Below are positions 33,446-43,254 of a stretch of DNA of 64,000 nucleotides, piece by piece. Every line of letters begins with the position of its first letter. Position 1 is the stretch's first letter. The DNA is from Sphingomonas prati (GTDB lineage Bacteria > Pseudomonadota > Alphaproteobacteria > Sphingomonadales > Sphingomonadaceae). A program made the translations under genes and the position numbers. Below the pieces are notes generated by a model, which did no database searches, was not told the origin of the DNA, and saw nothing but the letters and a program-made list of their open reading frames with translations. The DNA lies in contig NZ_BMJP01000001.1 in assembly GCF_014643515.1 (NCBI RefSeq), positions 868,001-932,000 on the forward strand, in the 5' to 3' direction.

Positions 33446-34294
33446 ATGCCGACAATCGACCAAAGCTGGGCCAGCACGAAACCCCGAACCGAGCGACCGC
33501 GCCCGCAGGCGCTCGCGCGTCGTCTCGCGGCGGAGGCTATCGGCACATTCTGGCTTGTGCTCGGGGGCTGCGGTGCCGCGGTGATTGCAGCCGGCGACGA
33601 GGTCCCGAACGCGATCGGCATCGCCGGCGTCGCGGGGGCATTCGGCCTGACCGTGTTCACCATGGCGTTCGCAGTCGGGTTCATCTCCGGTGGTCATTTT
33701 AACCCCGCGGTCAGCGTCGGACTGGCCGTCGCGGGTCGCTTCCCCGCGCGCGACGTGCCCGCTTATGTCGGTGCGCAACTGGTCGGGGCGATCGTCGCCA
33801 GTGCGGTCCTCGCCGCGCTGGCATCCGGCGCGCCCGGCTTCGACATCTTGGCAAGCGGCTTTGCCGCCAACGGCTACGGCGCCCATTCGCCGGGGGGTTA
33901 TGGTGCCACCACCGCGTTCCTGTCCGAGGCCGTGCTGACCGGCGGGTTCTTGTTGGTTATCCTCGGCGCGACGGACGAGCGGTCCCCGGCCGCCTTCGCC
34001 CCGCTCGCCATCGGACTGGCGCTCACCCTCATCCATCTCGTGTCGATCCCGATCGACAACACCTCGGTCAATCCGGCGCGCAGCACCGGCCCCGCGCTGT
34101 TCCTCGGCGGGTGGGCCTTGTCCCAGCTCTGGTTGTTCTGGCTTGCACCGCTGGTCGGTGCCGCTGCCGCCGGTCTCGCCGGACGCTGGCTGTTCGCCCA
34201 TGACGACGCCGATCAGTCGCCGGGCCCGATCGGCGACACGCCGGTGGAACTCATGATGTCGAATGCTGCGACGGACCCGACGTCGCAGCCGTGA
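33446..34294 (+). CDS. aqpZ: Aquaporin Z
   Basis: Six-helix water channel of the MIP family, about 282 residues. Both NPA boxes are seen, [19 protein letters not shown] and [15 protein letters not shown], with [20 protein letters not shown] as helix 1. The selectivity-filter context (NPARS, HFNPAV) fits a water channel rather than a glycerol facilitator. Start at ATG 33446 (MPTIDQSW); the frame is open 51 codons further upstream without a plausible membrane-protein start. The C-terminal 25 residues are polar. Confidence 0.93.
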   Translation: MPTIDQSWASTKPRTERPRPQALARRLAAEAIGTFWLVLGGCGAAVIAAGDEVPNAIGIAGVAGAFGLTVFTMAFAVGFISGGHFNPAVSVGLAVAGRFPARDVPAYVGAQLVGAIVASAVLAALASGAPGFDILASGFAANGYGAHSPGGYGATTAFLSEAVLTGGFLLVILGATDERSPAAFAPLAIGLALTLIHLVSIPIDNTSVNPARSTGPALFLGGWALSQLWLFWLAPLVGAAAAGLAGRWLFAHDDADQSPGPIGDTPVELMMSNAATDPTSQP

Positions 34295-34506
34295 CGATCG
34301 GGGGCGGGATCACAATCCCGCCCCCTCCCCCCGTCCGTCGCAACGGCCCCGCGATTGCGGTTCAAGACCGCTCGCTCGGGCCTGTTATCAATTTCAGCAT
34401 CAATCCCAATCCCTAAGGGATTCCGACCCAGTTCGCCAATGCGCGCGACTATTGGGAACTTTCGCCGCACTAGTCCGTCGAACCCGGTGGAGACGGAGGA
34501 ACTGAC

Positions 34507-34701
34507 GTGCGGCAAGTCCATGACGATCCGAGCCGGGTATCTGCGATCGACGGGATCGTCCGCGCCCTAGGCCCGGACTCGATAAAGGTGGATCTGACAC
34601 CGGCCGCGGCCCTTGAAACCGCCAACCGCCTCATCGACGCGGCCGCCAAAGCGGAGGGACAAAAGCAGTTCGCCAACCGCACCGCCCGGCAACGAAAATG
34701 A
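34507..34701 (+). CDS. Hypothetical small protein, 64 aa
   Basis: From a GTG start with GGAGGAACTGAC upstream. The product has IDGIVRALGPDSIKVDLTP and a helical, Lys-rich second half (AANRLIDAAAKAEGQKQF). No signal peptide or membrane segment. It is isolated between aqpZ and the MFS gene. The good ribosome site and protein-like composition support coding; no family is recognised. Confidence 0.5.
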   Translation: MRQVHDDPSRVSAIDGIVRALGPDSIKVDLTPAAALETANRLIDAAAKAEGQKQFANRTARQRK

Positions 34702-34850
34702 TTTGAACTACGCTCTAACCTAACACGACAGCAGACACTTGCCGCCGCCGGCGTAGGCGGACACCGCGGCCATCGCGGCGAGCAATCAACCGAGACATGT
34801 CCACGCTCGTCGCGCGACCATCACCTTTCGCAGCATGCAACTCCCTTGAT

Positions 34851-36182
34851 TCAGGATGCCTTGTTGCCGAATTCCTTGTTAATCAGCAAGGCGCCGAGCG
34901 TGCAGAGTGCACCCGACAGCAAGTACACGCCTACCGAGAACAACCCGAACTTGCTCGACAACAGCAACGCCGCGAGCGGTGCAAAGCCGGCCCCGATCAG
35001 CCAGGACAGATCGGACATGATTGCCGCACCGGTATAGCGATAGCGCATCGGTAGGTTGGCCGTCACTGACCCGGACGACTGACCGAAGGACAGGCCGAGC
35101 AGGATGAAGCCACTGATCATGAACAGCAGTTCGGCACCCTCGCCCCCGTCGAGCAGCCGCGGCGCGAAGCCGCTGAACACCGCGATCATCGCGGCGGAGA
35201 TACCCAGCAGGTAACGCCGCCCGATACGGTCGGCGATCAGACCAGACGCGACGATCGCGAGCACGCCGATCGCCGCACCGATCATTTCGATCACCAGGAA
35301 GCGGGTCACCGACTGCTTCGTGAACAGAAGAATCCAGGACAGTGGAAACACGGTGACGAGATGAAACAGCGCAAAGCTCGCGAGCGGTGCGAACGCTCCC
35401 AGCATGATGTTGCGCCAATTGGCACGGTACGTCTCACGAACCCGCGCCGGGGTCAGCTCGCGCGTCTCGAACAACTGCTCGTAATCCGGCGTCGCCACGA
35501 TCCGCAGCCGTGCGAACAGCGCCACAACATTGATCGCGAACGCGACGAAGAACGGATAGCGCCAGCCCCAGTCGAGGAAATCGACCGGCGACAGGCTCGC
35601 TTCGAAGAATGCGAAGAGCCCCGACGCCACCAGCAGGCCGAGCGGCGCACCGAGCTGCGGGATCATTGCATACCAGCCACGCTGGTTCTTCGGCGCGTTC
35701 AGCGCCAGCAGCGAAGCTAGACCGTCCCAGGTCCCGCCGAGCGCAAGCCCCTGCCCGATCCGCAGCACGCATAGCGCCACCGCCGACCCGACACCGATCT
35801 GTTCGTAGGACGGGATGAACGCGACCGCCATCGTAGACCCGCCAAGCAGGAACAACGCGATCGTCAGCTTCACGCCGCGACCGTGCCGCCGGTCGATCGT
35901 CATGAACAGCCAAGTCCCGAACGGCCGCGCGATATAGGCCAGCGCAAACACCCCGAACGAGTACATCACGCCGGTCAGCGCATCGACATACGGGAACACC
36001 AGCGCCGGAAACACCAGCACGGACGCGATCGCATAGACGAAGAAGTCGAAAAACTCCGATGTGCGGCCGATGATGACGCCGATCGCGATCTCGCCTGGCT
36101 GGACCTCCCCGTGGCGCGCGTTGATCCGTCGAGCGTCCTGCTCGATGGAATCCGACTTGGGATGGGCGGTCTGGGCACTCAT
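34851..36182 (-). CDS. MFS transporter, metabolite:proton symporter type
   Basis: 443 residues with 12 membrane helices. IAIGVIIGRTSEFFDFFVYA at helix 1 and RPFGTWLFMTIDRRHGRGVKL in the loop between helices 2 and 3 resemble the MHS group (relatives of citrate, alpha-ketoglutarate and ProP carriers). LRIGQGLALGGTWDGLASL is the conserved helix 4 motif. The substrate cannot be read from sequence. It is divergent from cyoA, sharing a 152-bp control region with a perfect dyad at 36281. Confidence 0.88.
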   Translation of the reverse strand: MSAQTAHPKSDSIEQDARRINARHGEVQPGEIAIGVIIGRTSEFFDFFVYAIASVLVFPALVFPYVDALTGVMYSFGVFALAYIARPFGTWLFMTIDRRHGRGVKLTIALFLLGGSTMAVAFIPSYEQIGVGSAVALCVLRIGQGLALGGTWDGLASLLALNAPKNQRGWYAMIPQLGAPLGLLVASGLFAFFEASLSPVDFLDWGWRYPFFVAFAINVVALFARLRIVATPDYEQLFETRELTPARVRETYRANWRNIMLGAFAPLASFALFHLVTVFPLSWILLFTKQSVTRFLVIEMIGAAIGVLAIVASGLIADRIGRRYLLGISAAMIAVFSGFAPRLLDGGEGAELLFMISGFILLGLSFGQSSGSVTANLPMRYRYTGAAIMSDLSWLIGAGFAPLAALLLSSKFGLFSVGVYLLSGALCTLGALLINKEFGNKAS

Positions 36183-36280
36183 GCGGTCACTTCGCTCCTG
36201 GTCGGCACCTTTGGGGGGGCCTAAAACAGCCTATCCCCAACGTTCACGGCCCTCATGCACTTTTTGCTGCAACTGCGAGA

Positions 36281-36297
36281 CTGGACAAACTGTCCAG
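36281..36297. promoter_or_regulatory. Perfect dyad upstream of cyoA
   Basis: CTGGACA-AAC-TGTCCAG: 7-bp arms, 3-bp spacer, 37 bp before cyoA and 98 bp before the MFS start. Its symmetry and place suggest a repressor or activator site controlling the oxidase operon, the transporter, or both. The binding protein is unknown; it does not look like an FNR or RegA site. Confidence 0.55.
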
Positions 36298-36334
36298 CTA
36301 TCCGCGGGGGCAGCATGCGGCTATATCATGCCCC

Positions 36335-37483
36335 ATGATGTTCGATCGGTCCACACCTTCCACCCGCCGGCTCCGTCTCCTGGCTGGGCTGCCGTTGTTG
36401 CTCCTTGGTGGATGCAACATGGTCGTCATGAACCCGTCCGGCGACGTTGCGTTGCAGCAGCGCGACCTGATTTTGGTGGCCACCGGCTTGATGCTGCTGG
36501 TGATCGTGCCAGTGATCGCGCTGACCGTCCTGTTCGCTTGGCGGTACCGCGCGGGCAACAAGGACGCAAAGTACGAACCAAACTGGGACCATTCGACTCA
36601 GCTCGAACTCGTCATCTGGGCGATCCCGCTGCTCATCATCATCGTGCTCGGCGCGGTGACCTGGGTCAGCACACATGTGCTCGATCCGTATCGCCCGATC
36701 GAACGACTCGGCCCCGGTCGGCTGGTTGCCAAGGACGTCCGTCCGCTCGAGGTGCAGGTTGTGGCGCTCGATTGGAAGTGGCTGTTCATCTATCCGGAAT
36801 ATGGCATCGCCACGGTGAACCAACTGGCGGCTCCGGTCGATCGCCCGATCGAGTTCAAGCTGACCTCCTCGACGGTCATGAACGCGTTCTACATCCCGTC
36901 ACTGGCGGGCATGATCTACGCGATGCCCGGCATGGAAACGAAGCTTCACGCGGTCATCAACAAGCCCGGCAACTATGACGGCATCTCGTCGAACTACAGC
37001 GGCGCCGGCTACTCGGGCATGAAGTTCCGGTTCTACGGCATGTCGGACCAGGGTTTCGCGCAGTGGGTTGCCAGCGTCCGCGCGAAGCCGATGCCTTTGA
37101 CCCGCGCCAACTATCTCCAGTTGGAGAAGCCGACCGAGAACGTCCGTCCGATGCATTTCGGTCGCGTCGATCCGCAGCTCTACAAGGCGGCGCTCAACAT
37201 GTGCGTCCGGCCCGGGTCGATGTGCATGGACCGCATGATGATGATCGACTCGATGGGCGGCGGCGGCAAGCATAGCGCCGAACCGAAGAACGGCGTCGGC
37301 CATGCCGAGGGCGCTCTCGAGAAACAGCCCGAGGAGAAGGGCGCACCCGGCCATTGGAGCACGCCGCGAAAACCCGGCGCTCCCGGTGCGCAACAACCCG
37401 GTGCACAACAGAATCGTGACCTGACACTGAACCGTACGCCCCCCGCAGCGACGCCTGGCACCCGCCAGTCCGCGCGCGCCTGA
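36335..37483 (+). CDS. cyoA: Ubiquinol oxidase subunit II (cytochrome bo3 type)
   Basis: Subunit II of the haem-copper quinol oxidase. A lipoprotein signal peptide ends in LLLLGGC (Cys27); two membrane helices ([20 protein letters not shown] and [19 protein letters not shown]) precede the periplasmic cupredoxin-like domain, which lacks the CuA ligands, as expected for a quinol oxidase. [20 protein letters not shown] and [12 protein letters not shown] are family blocks. The C-terminal 90 residues are a Met-, Gly-, Pro- and Gln-rich extension ([15 protein letters not shown]) beyond the E. coli protein. First gene of the operon. Confidence 0.95.
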   Translation: MMFDRSTPSTRRLRLLAGLPLLLLGGCNMVVMNPSGDVALQQRDLILVATGLMLLVIVPVIALTVLFAWRYRAGNKDAKYEPNWDHSTQLELVIWAIPLLIIIVLGAVTWVSTHVLDPYRPIERLGPGRLVAKDVRPLEVQVVALDWKWLFIYPEYGIATVNQLAAPVDRPIEFKLTSSTVMNAFYIPSLAGMIYAMPGMETKLHAVINKPGNYDGISSNYSGAGYSGMKFRFYGMSDQGFAQWVASVRAKPMPLTRANYLQLEKPTENVRPMHFGRVDPQLYKAALNMCVRPGSMCMDRMMMIDSMGGGGKHSAEPKNGVGHAEGALEKQPEEKGAPGHWSTPRKPGAPGAQQPGAQQNRDLTLNRTPPAATPGTRQSARA

Positions 37484-37499
37484 TACGATAGGCACACAG

Positions 37500-39515
37500 A
37501 TGTTCGAGAACCCTGCAATCCTGAAGACGATCTTCGGCCGCCTGACGCTCGAATCGTTACCGCTGCACGAACCCATCGTGATGGGCACGTTCGCTGCGGT
37601 CGCGGTCGGCGGGATCGCGCTGCTCGCGGCGATCACCTACTTCAAGCTCTGGACCTGGCTCTGGAAGGAGTGGCTGACCAGCGTCGACCACAAGAAGGTC
37701 GGGATCATGTACATGATCCTCGGTACGGTCATGCTGCTTCGCGGCTTCTCCGACGCCATCATGATGCGCGCGCAACAGGCGATGGCCTTCGGCGCGAACG
37801 AGGGGTTCCTGCCCGCGCACCACTATGACCAGGTGTTCACGGCGCACGGCGTGATCATGATCTTCTTCGTGGCGATGCCGTTCGTCACGGGCATCATGAA
37901 CTACGTCATCCCGCTTCAGATCGGCGCGCGCGACGTCTCGTTCCCGTTCCTCAACAACATGAGCTTCTGGATGACCGCATCCGGTGCCGTGATCGTCATG
38001 ATGTCGCTGTTCATCGGGGAATTTGCGCGGACCGGCTGGCTCGCCATGCCGCCATTGTCGGGGATCGCGTACAGCCCCGATGTCGGCGTCGACTATTATA
38101 TCTGGGCGCTGCAGATCGCCGGCGTCGGGACCTTGCTGTCCGGCGTCAACCTGATCGCGACCATCGTCAAGATGCGCGCACCGGGCATGTCGATGATGAA
38201 GATGCCCATTTTCTGCTGGACCGCGCTCTGCACCAACGTGCTGATCGTTGCCGCCTTCCCCGTGCTGACCGCCGTGCTCGCGCTGCTGTCGCTCGATCGC
38301 TACATCGGCACCGCCATCTTTACGAACGAACTCGGCGGCAACCCGATGATGTACGTGAACCTGATCTGGATCTGGGGTCACCCGGAGGTCTACATCCTCA
38401 TCTTGCCGCTGTTCGGCGTGTTCTCGGAAGTCACCTCGACCTTCTCCGGCAAGCGTCTCTTCGGCTACACCTCGATGGTCTATGCCACCGTGGTCATTAC
38501 GATCCTCGCCTACCTCGTCTGGCTGCACCACTTCTTCACGATGGGCTCGGGTGCCAGCGTTAACTCGTTCTTCGGTATCACCACCATGGTGATCTCGATC
38601 CCGACGGGGGCGAAGATCTTCAACTGGTTGTTCACGATGTACCGCGGTCGGATCCGGTTCGAACTGCCGATGATGTGGACGGTGGCCTTCATGATCACCT
38701 TCACGATCGGCGGCATGACCGGCGTTCTGCTCGCCGTCCCCCCGGCCGACTTCGTGCTGCACAACTCGCTGTTCCTGGTCGCCCACTTCCACAACGTCAT
38801 CATCGGTGGCGTGCTGTTCGGCACCTTTGCGGCGATCAACTACTGGTTCCCGAAGGCCTTCGGCTTCCGCCTGAACGAGTGGTGGGGCAAGCTGAGCTTC
38901 TGGATGTGGGTGCCCGGCTTCTACGTCGCGTTCATGCCGCTCTATGTGCTCGGCCTGATGGGCGTCACGCGCCGCCTGCGTCACTTCGACGACCCGTCGT
39001 TGCAGATCTGGTTCGTGATCGCGGCCATCGGTGCGGCCATGATCGCCGTGGGCATCGCAGCCTTCCTGATCCAGATCTTCGTCAGCGTCCGCAACCGCGA
39101 GACCCTGCGCGACACGACCGGTGATCCGTGGAACGGTCGTACGCTAGAGTGGGCGACGTCGTCGCCGCCGCCGGCCTACAACTTCGCGTTCACGCCAATC
39201 GTTCATGACGGTGACGCCTATGCCGACATGAAGGTCCGTGGTTACGACCGTCCGATGACCGGGTTCCGTGCCATCCACATGCCAAAGAACACCGGCACCG
39301 GCGTGATCCTGGCAGGCTTCGCAACCGCCCTCGGCTTCGGGATGATCTGGTACATCTGGTGGCTTGCCGCCGCGAGCATGCTGGGTCTGATCGCAACGTC
39401 GATCATCCACACGTTCAACTACAAGCGTGACTACCACATCCCGGTCGAGGAAGTGGAGCGGACCGAGGCGGCCCGCACCGCGCTGCTCAACCAGAACAAG
39501 GTGACGACGGCATGA
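37500..39515 (+). CDS. cyoB: Ubiquinol oxidase subunit I
   Basis: Catalytic haem-copper subunit, 671 residues and about 15 membrane helices. Low-spin haem ligand in [12 protein letters not shown]; CuB/Tyr site in [17 protein letters not shown]; CuB ligands in [12 protein letters not shown]; haem ligands in [13 protein letters not shown]. Quinol oxidation is coupled to proton pumping at the inner membrane. 16 bp after cyoA; its stop overlaps the cyoC start (ATGA). Confidence 0.98.
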   Translation: MFENPAILKTIFGRLTLESLPLHEPIVMGTFAAVAVGGIALLAAITYFKLWTWLWKEWLTSVDHKKVGIMYMILGTVMLLRGFSDAIMMRAQQAMAFGANEGFLPAHHYDQVFTAHGVIMIFFVAMPFVTGIMNYVIPLQIGARDVSFPFLNNMSFWMTASGAVIVMMSLFIGEFARTGWLAMPPLSGIAYSPDVGVDYYIWALQIAGVGTLLSGVNLIATIVKMRAPGMSMMKMPIFCWTALCTNVLIVAAFPVLTAVLALLSLDRYIGTAIFTNELGGNPMMYVNLIWIWGHPEVYILILPLFGVFSEVTSTFSGKRLFGYTSMVYATVVITILAYLVWLHHFFTMGSGASVNSFFGITTMVISIPTGAKIFNWLFTMYRGRIRFELPMMWTVAFMITFTIGGMTGVLLAVPPADFVLHNSLFLVAHFHNVIIGGVLFGTFAAINYWFPKAFGFRLNEWWGKLSFWMWVPGFYVAFMPLYVLGLMGVTRRLRHFDDPSLQIWFVIAAIGAAMIAVGIAAFLIQIFVSVRNRETLRDTTGDPWNGRTLEWATSSPPPAYNFAFTPIVHDGDAYADMKVRGYDRPMTGFRAIHMPKNTGTGVILAGFATALGFGMIWYIWWLAAASMLGLIATSIIHTFNYKRDYHIPVEEVERTEAARTALLNQNKVTTA

Positions 39516-40156
39516 GCGCCACCCACACGGCGCCCCCAGCGGGCGCCGAAGACGCGACGAAGCTGGCCTTCTACCAGATCGACGAGCACGACCATCCCGA
39601 GGGCGGCAGCACGATGCTGGGCTTCTGGATCTACCTGATGAGCGATTGCCTCATCTTCGCGTGCCTGTTCGCGATCTACGGCGTGCTCGGTGCGAACTAT
39701 GCCGGCGGCCCCGCGCCGAAGGACCTGTTCGAACTGCCGCTGGTCGCGATCAACACGTCGATGCTGCTGCTGTCGTCGATCACCTACGGCTTCGCGATGC
39801 TGGCGATGGAGAAGCAGCAGATCCGGGCTACCCAGCTCTGGCTGGCGATCACGGGCCTGTTCGGCGCGACCTTCATCGGGATCGAGCTGTACGAGTTCGC
39901 CACCTTGATCCACGAGGGCGCCACGCCGCAACGCAGCGCCTTCCTGTCCGCCTTCTTCACGCTGGTCGGCACCCACGGTCTGCACGTCACCTTCGGCCTC
40001 ATCTGGCTGGTGACGCTGATGGTCCAGGTCGGCAAGCATGGCCTGATCCAGGCGAACAAGCGCCGCCTGATGTGCCTCAGCATGTTCTGGCACTTCCTCG
40101 ACGTCATCTGGATCGGCGTCTTCACCTTTGTCTATCTGCTCGGGATGCTGCGATGA
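39512..40156 (+). CDS. cyoC: Ubiquinol oxidase subunit III
   Basis: Five-helix subunit III, 214 residues. [39 protein letters not shown] and [20 protein letters not shown] are diagnostic. It supports assembly and proton uptake in subunit I. It overlaps both cyoB and cyoD by 4 bp. Confidence 0.97.
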   Translation: MSATHTAPPAGAEDATKLAFYQIDEHDHPEGGSTMLGFWIYLMSDCLIFACLFAIYGVLGANYAGGPAPKDLFELPLVAINTSMLLLSSITYGFAMLAMEKQQIRATQLWLAITGLFGATFIGIELYEFATLIHEGATPQRSAFLSAFFTLVGTHGLHVTFGLIWLVTLMVQVGKHGLIQANKRRLMCLSMFWHFLDVIWIGVFTFVYLLGMLR

Positions 40157-40560
40157 CCGACACTTCCAGCCACGTTCACGCGCACGCGGACTCGCACGGC
40201 AAGGGCGATGACGGCCATCACGACGGCGACGCGCAGGCCCACGGCTCGTTCAAGGGTTACATGACCGGGTTCGTCTTGGCCGTTATCCTCACCGCGATCC
40301 CGTTCTGGCTCGTCATGGCCGGCCCGTTCACGGCGCAGACCACGGCACTGGCAGTCATGGGCTTCGCGGTCGCGCAGATCGTCGTCCACATGATCTACTT
40401 TCTCCACATGGACACCAAGTCCGAGGGCGGCTGGACGATGATGGCGCTTATCTTCACCGTCCTGCTCGTCGCGATCGCGATCAGCGGTTCGCTGTGGGTC
40501 ATGTTCCATCTCAACACCAACATGATGCCGATGAACCCGGCCGCGATGGACTCCATGTGA
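40153..40560 (+). CDS. cyoD: Ubiquinol oxidase subunit IV
   Basis: Small three-helix subunit, 135 residues. GSFKGYMTGFVLAVILTAIP, FAVAQIVVHMIYFLHMD and a third helix are the CyoD pattern. The N-terminal 30 residues are unusually His- and Asp-rich (SSHVHAHADSHGKGDDGHH), which might bind metal; this extension is not needed for the family call. Overlaps cyoC and the SURF1 gene. Confidence 0.95.
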   Translation: MTDTSSHVHAHADSHGKGDDGHHDGDAQAHGSFKGYMTGFVLAVILTAIPFWLVMAGPFTAQTTALAVMGFAVAQIVVHMIYFLHMDTKSEGGWTMMALIFTVLLVAIAISGSLWVMFHLNTNMMPMNPAAMDSM

Positions 40561-41309
40561 CCGACGGGGCGGCCGGCGCACCCGATACGGGCGCCCGGCC
40601 GCCCCGCTCGCGGTTGACGCTCGTCATCCTGACGATCGTCACCGCGCTGCTGGTCGCGGGCCTATTCGGCCTGGGCACCTGGCAGGTTAACCGCCTTGCC
40701 TGGAAGCGTGACCTGATCGCCCGCGTTAACGCCCGGGTCCATGCCCCGCCCGTCCCGGCCCCCGGCCCGACGGCTTGGGCTGGCCTCGACACCGAAAACG
40801 CCAGCTACCGCAACATCCGCCTGACCGGCCGCTACCGGAACGATCGCAGCGTCCGCACGCAAGCCGCGACCGTACTGGGCGCGGGCAGCTGGCTCGTCAC
40901 GCCGCTCGTCACCGACGCGGGCTTCACCGTGCTCGTCAACCGCGGCTTCGTCCCCCCCAGCTGGCAGGACCGCACACCGCCGTCTGGGCCGGTCACGGTC
41001 ACCGGCCTGCTCCGCATCACCGAACCCGGCGGCGGCTTCCTGCGACGCAACGATCCCGCCGCCGGTCGCTGGTACTCACGCGACGTCGCCGCGATCGCCA
41101 CCGCCCAGCGGCTCGGTCCCGCCGCCCCCTATTTCGTCGATGCCGCGGCCGACCCCGCCGCGCCGACGCGGCCCCCCGTCGGCGGCCTCACCATCATTTC
41201 CTTCCCCAACAACCACCTCAGCTACGCGATCACCTGGTACGCGCTCGCGCTCATGCTGATCGGCGGCTGGGTCCTCGTGCTGCGCTACGAACGGCGGCTG
41301 CGGCGATGA
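40557..41309 (+). CDS. SURF1 family oxidase assembly protein
   Basis: About 250 residues with membrane helices at both ends (LVILTIVTALLVAGLFGLGTW and YAITWYALALMLIGGWVLV) and a periplasmic domain with GTWQVNRLAWKRDLI, VLVNRGFVPPSW and a C-terminal NNHLSYAITWYALA. SURF1 proteins aid haem insertion into haem-copper oxidases, fitting its place after cyoD. The start is taken as GTG 40557 overlapping the cyoD stop (GTGA); an ATG further upstream lies inside cyoD. Confidence 0.9.
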   Translation: MTDGAAGAPDTGARPPRSRLTLVILTIVTALLVAGLFGLGTWQVNRLAWKRDLIARVNARVHAPPVPAPGPTAWAGLDTENASYRNIRLTGRYRNDRSVRTQAATVLGAGSWLVTPLVTDAGFTVLVNRGFVPPSWQDRTPPSGPVTVTGLLRITEPGGGFLRRNDPAAGRWYSRDVAAIATAQRLGPAAPYFVDAAADPAAPTRPPVGGLTIISFPNNHLSYAITWYALALMLIGGWVLVLRYERRLRR

Positions 41310-42652
41310 GGATCGCGCCACTCGCCCGCACCGCCCCGCCGTCGATGCCCCCGCTGACCGGCGACGGCGCGACGCGCTCAATCGGCGACGCCGGCCGCCG
41401 CAACATGCTGCAACTTGTGCAGCTCCGCTGGCTCGCGGTCGGTGGCCAGGTCTCCGCCATCCTGATCGCGCAGTTCGGGCTTGGCGTCGAGCTCCCGCTC
41501 GGCCCGATGCTTGGCGTGGCCAGTGCGACGCTGCTCCTCAACCTCGCCAGCATCATCCTGCTCCGCAACCGGGTCGGCACGTCGAACGGCTCGCTGTTCT
41601 TCGCGCTCATCCTCGACGTCGCCTCGCTCACCGCGCAGCTCTACCTAAGCGGCGGCGCAACCAACCCGTTCATGTGGCTCTACTTGTTGCAGGTCGTACT
41701 CGGCGCGATCCTGCTCGATACCTGGTCGGCGATCGTCATCGTGATGGTGACCAGCCTGTGTTTCGCGGCGCTTACCTTCATCTACCGTCCGCTCAATTTC
41801 CCGCCCGCGCTCGCCGACCACCGCCGGCTGATCGACACCGCCGGCGCCTGGGCCTGCTTCGCGCTCGTCGCCATGCTGCTCGTGCTGCTGATCACGCGCA
41901 TCACGCAGAACCTGCGCGCCCGCGACGCCAACCTCGCGAACCTGCGGCAACAGGCGGTCGAGGAGGATCACATCGTCCGGATGGGCCTGCTCGCCTCGGG
42001 CGCAGCGCACGAACTCGGCACCCCGCTCGCCTCGCTCGCCGTCATCCTCGGCGACTGGAAACGCATGCCCGCGCTCGCCGCCGACCCTGATCTGGTGGCG
42101 GAGATCGGCGAGATGCAGGCCGAGGTCCAGCGCTGCAAGGCGATTGTCACCGGCGTCCTGCTCGCGGCGGGCGAGGCGCGCGGCGAGGCCCCCGCGATCA
42201 CCGGCATGCGCCGTTTTCTGGACGGTATTGCGGATGACTGGCATGCGGCACACATGAGCACGGTGCTCGACTACCGGAACGCATTTCCCGGCGACCTGCC
42301 CGTCGTGGCGGACCCGGCCTTGAAACAGGTCATCTTCAACGTGCTCGACAATGCCGCTGAATCCTCCCCCGCCTGGATCGCGTTCAACGCATCGCAACGC
42401 GGCGACGCGCTCATCATCGCCGTGCAGGATGCCGGCGGCGGCTTCTCGCCGGAACGGCTGGAACGGATCGGCAAACCCTATGAATCGAGCAAGGGCCGGC
42501 TCGGCGGCGGTCTCGGCCTGTTCCTGGTCGTCAACGTCATGCGCAAGCTCGGCGGCACCGTCTCGGCCGCGAACTGCGCGAACGGCGGCGCGGTCGTGAC
42601 GCTCACCCTGCCCCTCGCCGCGATCGCAGCACCCCCGGGGCGCGCCGCATGA
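41306..42652 (+). CDS. regB: RegB/PrrB-type redox sensor histidine kinase
   Basis: Membrane kinase of about 448 residues with six helices. The quinone-binding motif GGATNPF is at 116-122, the H-box GAAHELGTPL places the phospho-His at 235, and QRCKAIV puts a Cys (277) 42 residues after it, near the redox-box Cys of RegB (40 after). The ATPase domain has NVLDNAAESSP, DAGGGF and GGLGLFLV. It should sense the quinone pool and phosphorylate RegA. The start overlaps the SURF1 stop and its stop overlaps regA. Confidence 0.93.
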   Translation: MRIAPLARTAPPSMPPLTGDGATRSIGDAGRRNMLQLVQLRWLAVGGQVSAILIAQFGLGVELPLGPMLGVASATLLLNLASIILLRNRVGTSNGSLFFALILDVASLTAQLYLSGGATNPFMWLYLLQVVLGAILLDTWSAIVIVMVTSLCFAALTFIYRPLNFPPALADHRRLIDTAGAWACFALVAMLLVLLITRITQNLRARDANLANLRQQAVEEDHIVRMGLLASGAAHELGTPLASLAVILGDWKRMPALAADPDLVAEIGEMQAEVQRCKAIVTGVLLAAGEARGEAPAITGMRRFLDGIADDWHAAHMSTVLDYRNAFPGDLPVVADPALKQVIFNVLDNAAESSPAWIAFNASQRGDALIIAVQDAGGGFSPERLERIGKPYESSKGRLGGGLGLFLVVNVMRKLGGTVSAANCANGGAVVTLTLPLAAIAAPPGRAA

Positions 42653-43182
42653 CCGCCGGCCGCCTGCTCGTCATCGTCGAGGACGACGCCGCCTTCGCAC
42701 GCACGCTGAAGCGCTCGTTCGAACGGCGCGAGTACGAAGTCCTGCTCGCCGCCAGCCACGAGGATCTCGTCACGCTCCTGCAGGGCCGCACCCCGGACTT
42801 CGCGGTCGTCGACCTGAAATTGAACGGTGCATCCGGCCTCGTCTGTGTCCAGACGCTGCGCGCGCATGATCCGGCGACGCTGATCGTCGTGCTGACCGGC
42901 TTCGCCAGCATCGCCACCGCGGTTGAGGCCATCAAGCTCGGCGCGTCGCACTATCTCGCCAAGCCGTCCAATACCGACGATATCGAGGAAGCGTTCGGCC
43001 GTGCCAGCGGCAACGTCGCCGCCCCGCTGACCGAGCGCACCACGTCGATCAAGACGCTCGAATGGGAGCGGATCCACGAGGTGCTGGCCGAAACCGGCTT
43101 CAACATCTCGGAAACCGCCCGCCGGCTCGGCATGCACCGCCGCACGCTGGCCCGCAAACTCGAGAAGCGCCAGGTCAAGTGA
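42649..43182 (+). CDS. regA: RegA/PrrA/ActR-type response regulator
   Basis: 177 residues: a receiver domain with acidic pocket EDD (11-13), phospho-Asp 55 in VVDLKLNG and Lys in YLAKPS, then a Fis-type helix-turn-helix (ISETARRLGMHRRTLARKL, about 153-171) nearly identical to other RegA proteins. It controls respiration and other redox genes. Coded with its kinase in the same operon as the oxidase, so autoregulatory feedback on cyo is likely but inferred. Confidence 0.95.
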   Translation: MTAGRLLVIVEDDAAFARTLKRSFERREYEVLLAASHEDLVTLLQGRTPDFAVVDLKLNGASGLVCVQTLRAHDPATLIVVLTGFASIATAVEAIKLGASHYLAKPSNTDDIEEAFGRASGNVAAPLTERTTSIKTLEWERIHEVLAETGFNISETARRLGMHRRTLARKLEKRQVK

Positions 43183-43254
43183 AGCCCGGCGATAACGCTT
43201 GAACTGACCCGACCCCCACGCAACAACGGCCCCTTACCCCCGAGGAGCTGCCTT

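Noticed and set aside
43183-43254. Terminator between regA and ggt
   Set aside because: No hairpin with T-run found; only plain spacer sequence with a ribosome site.
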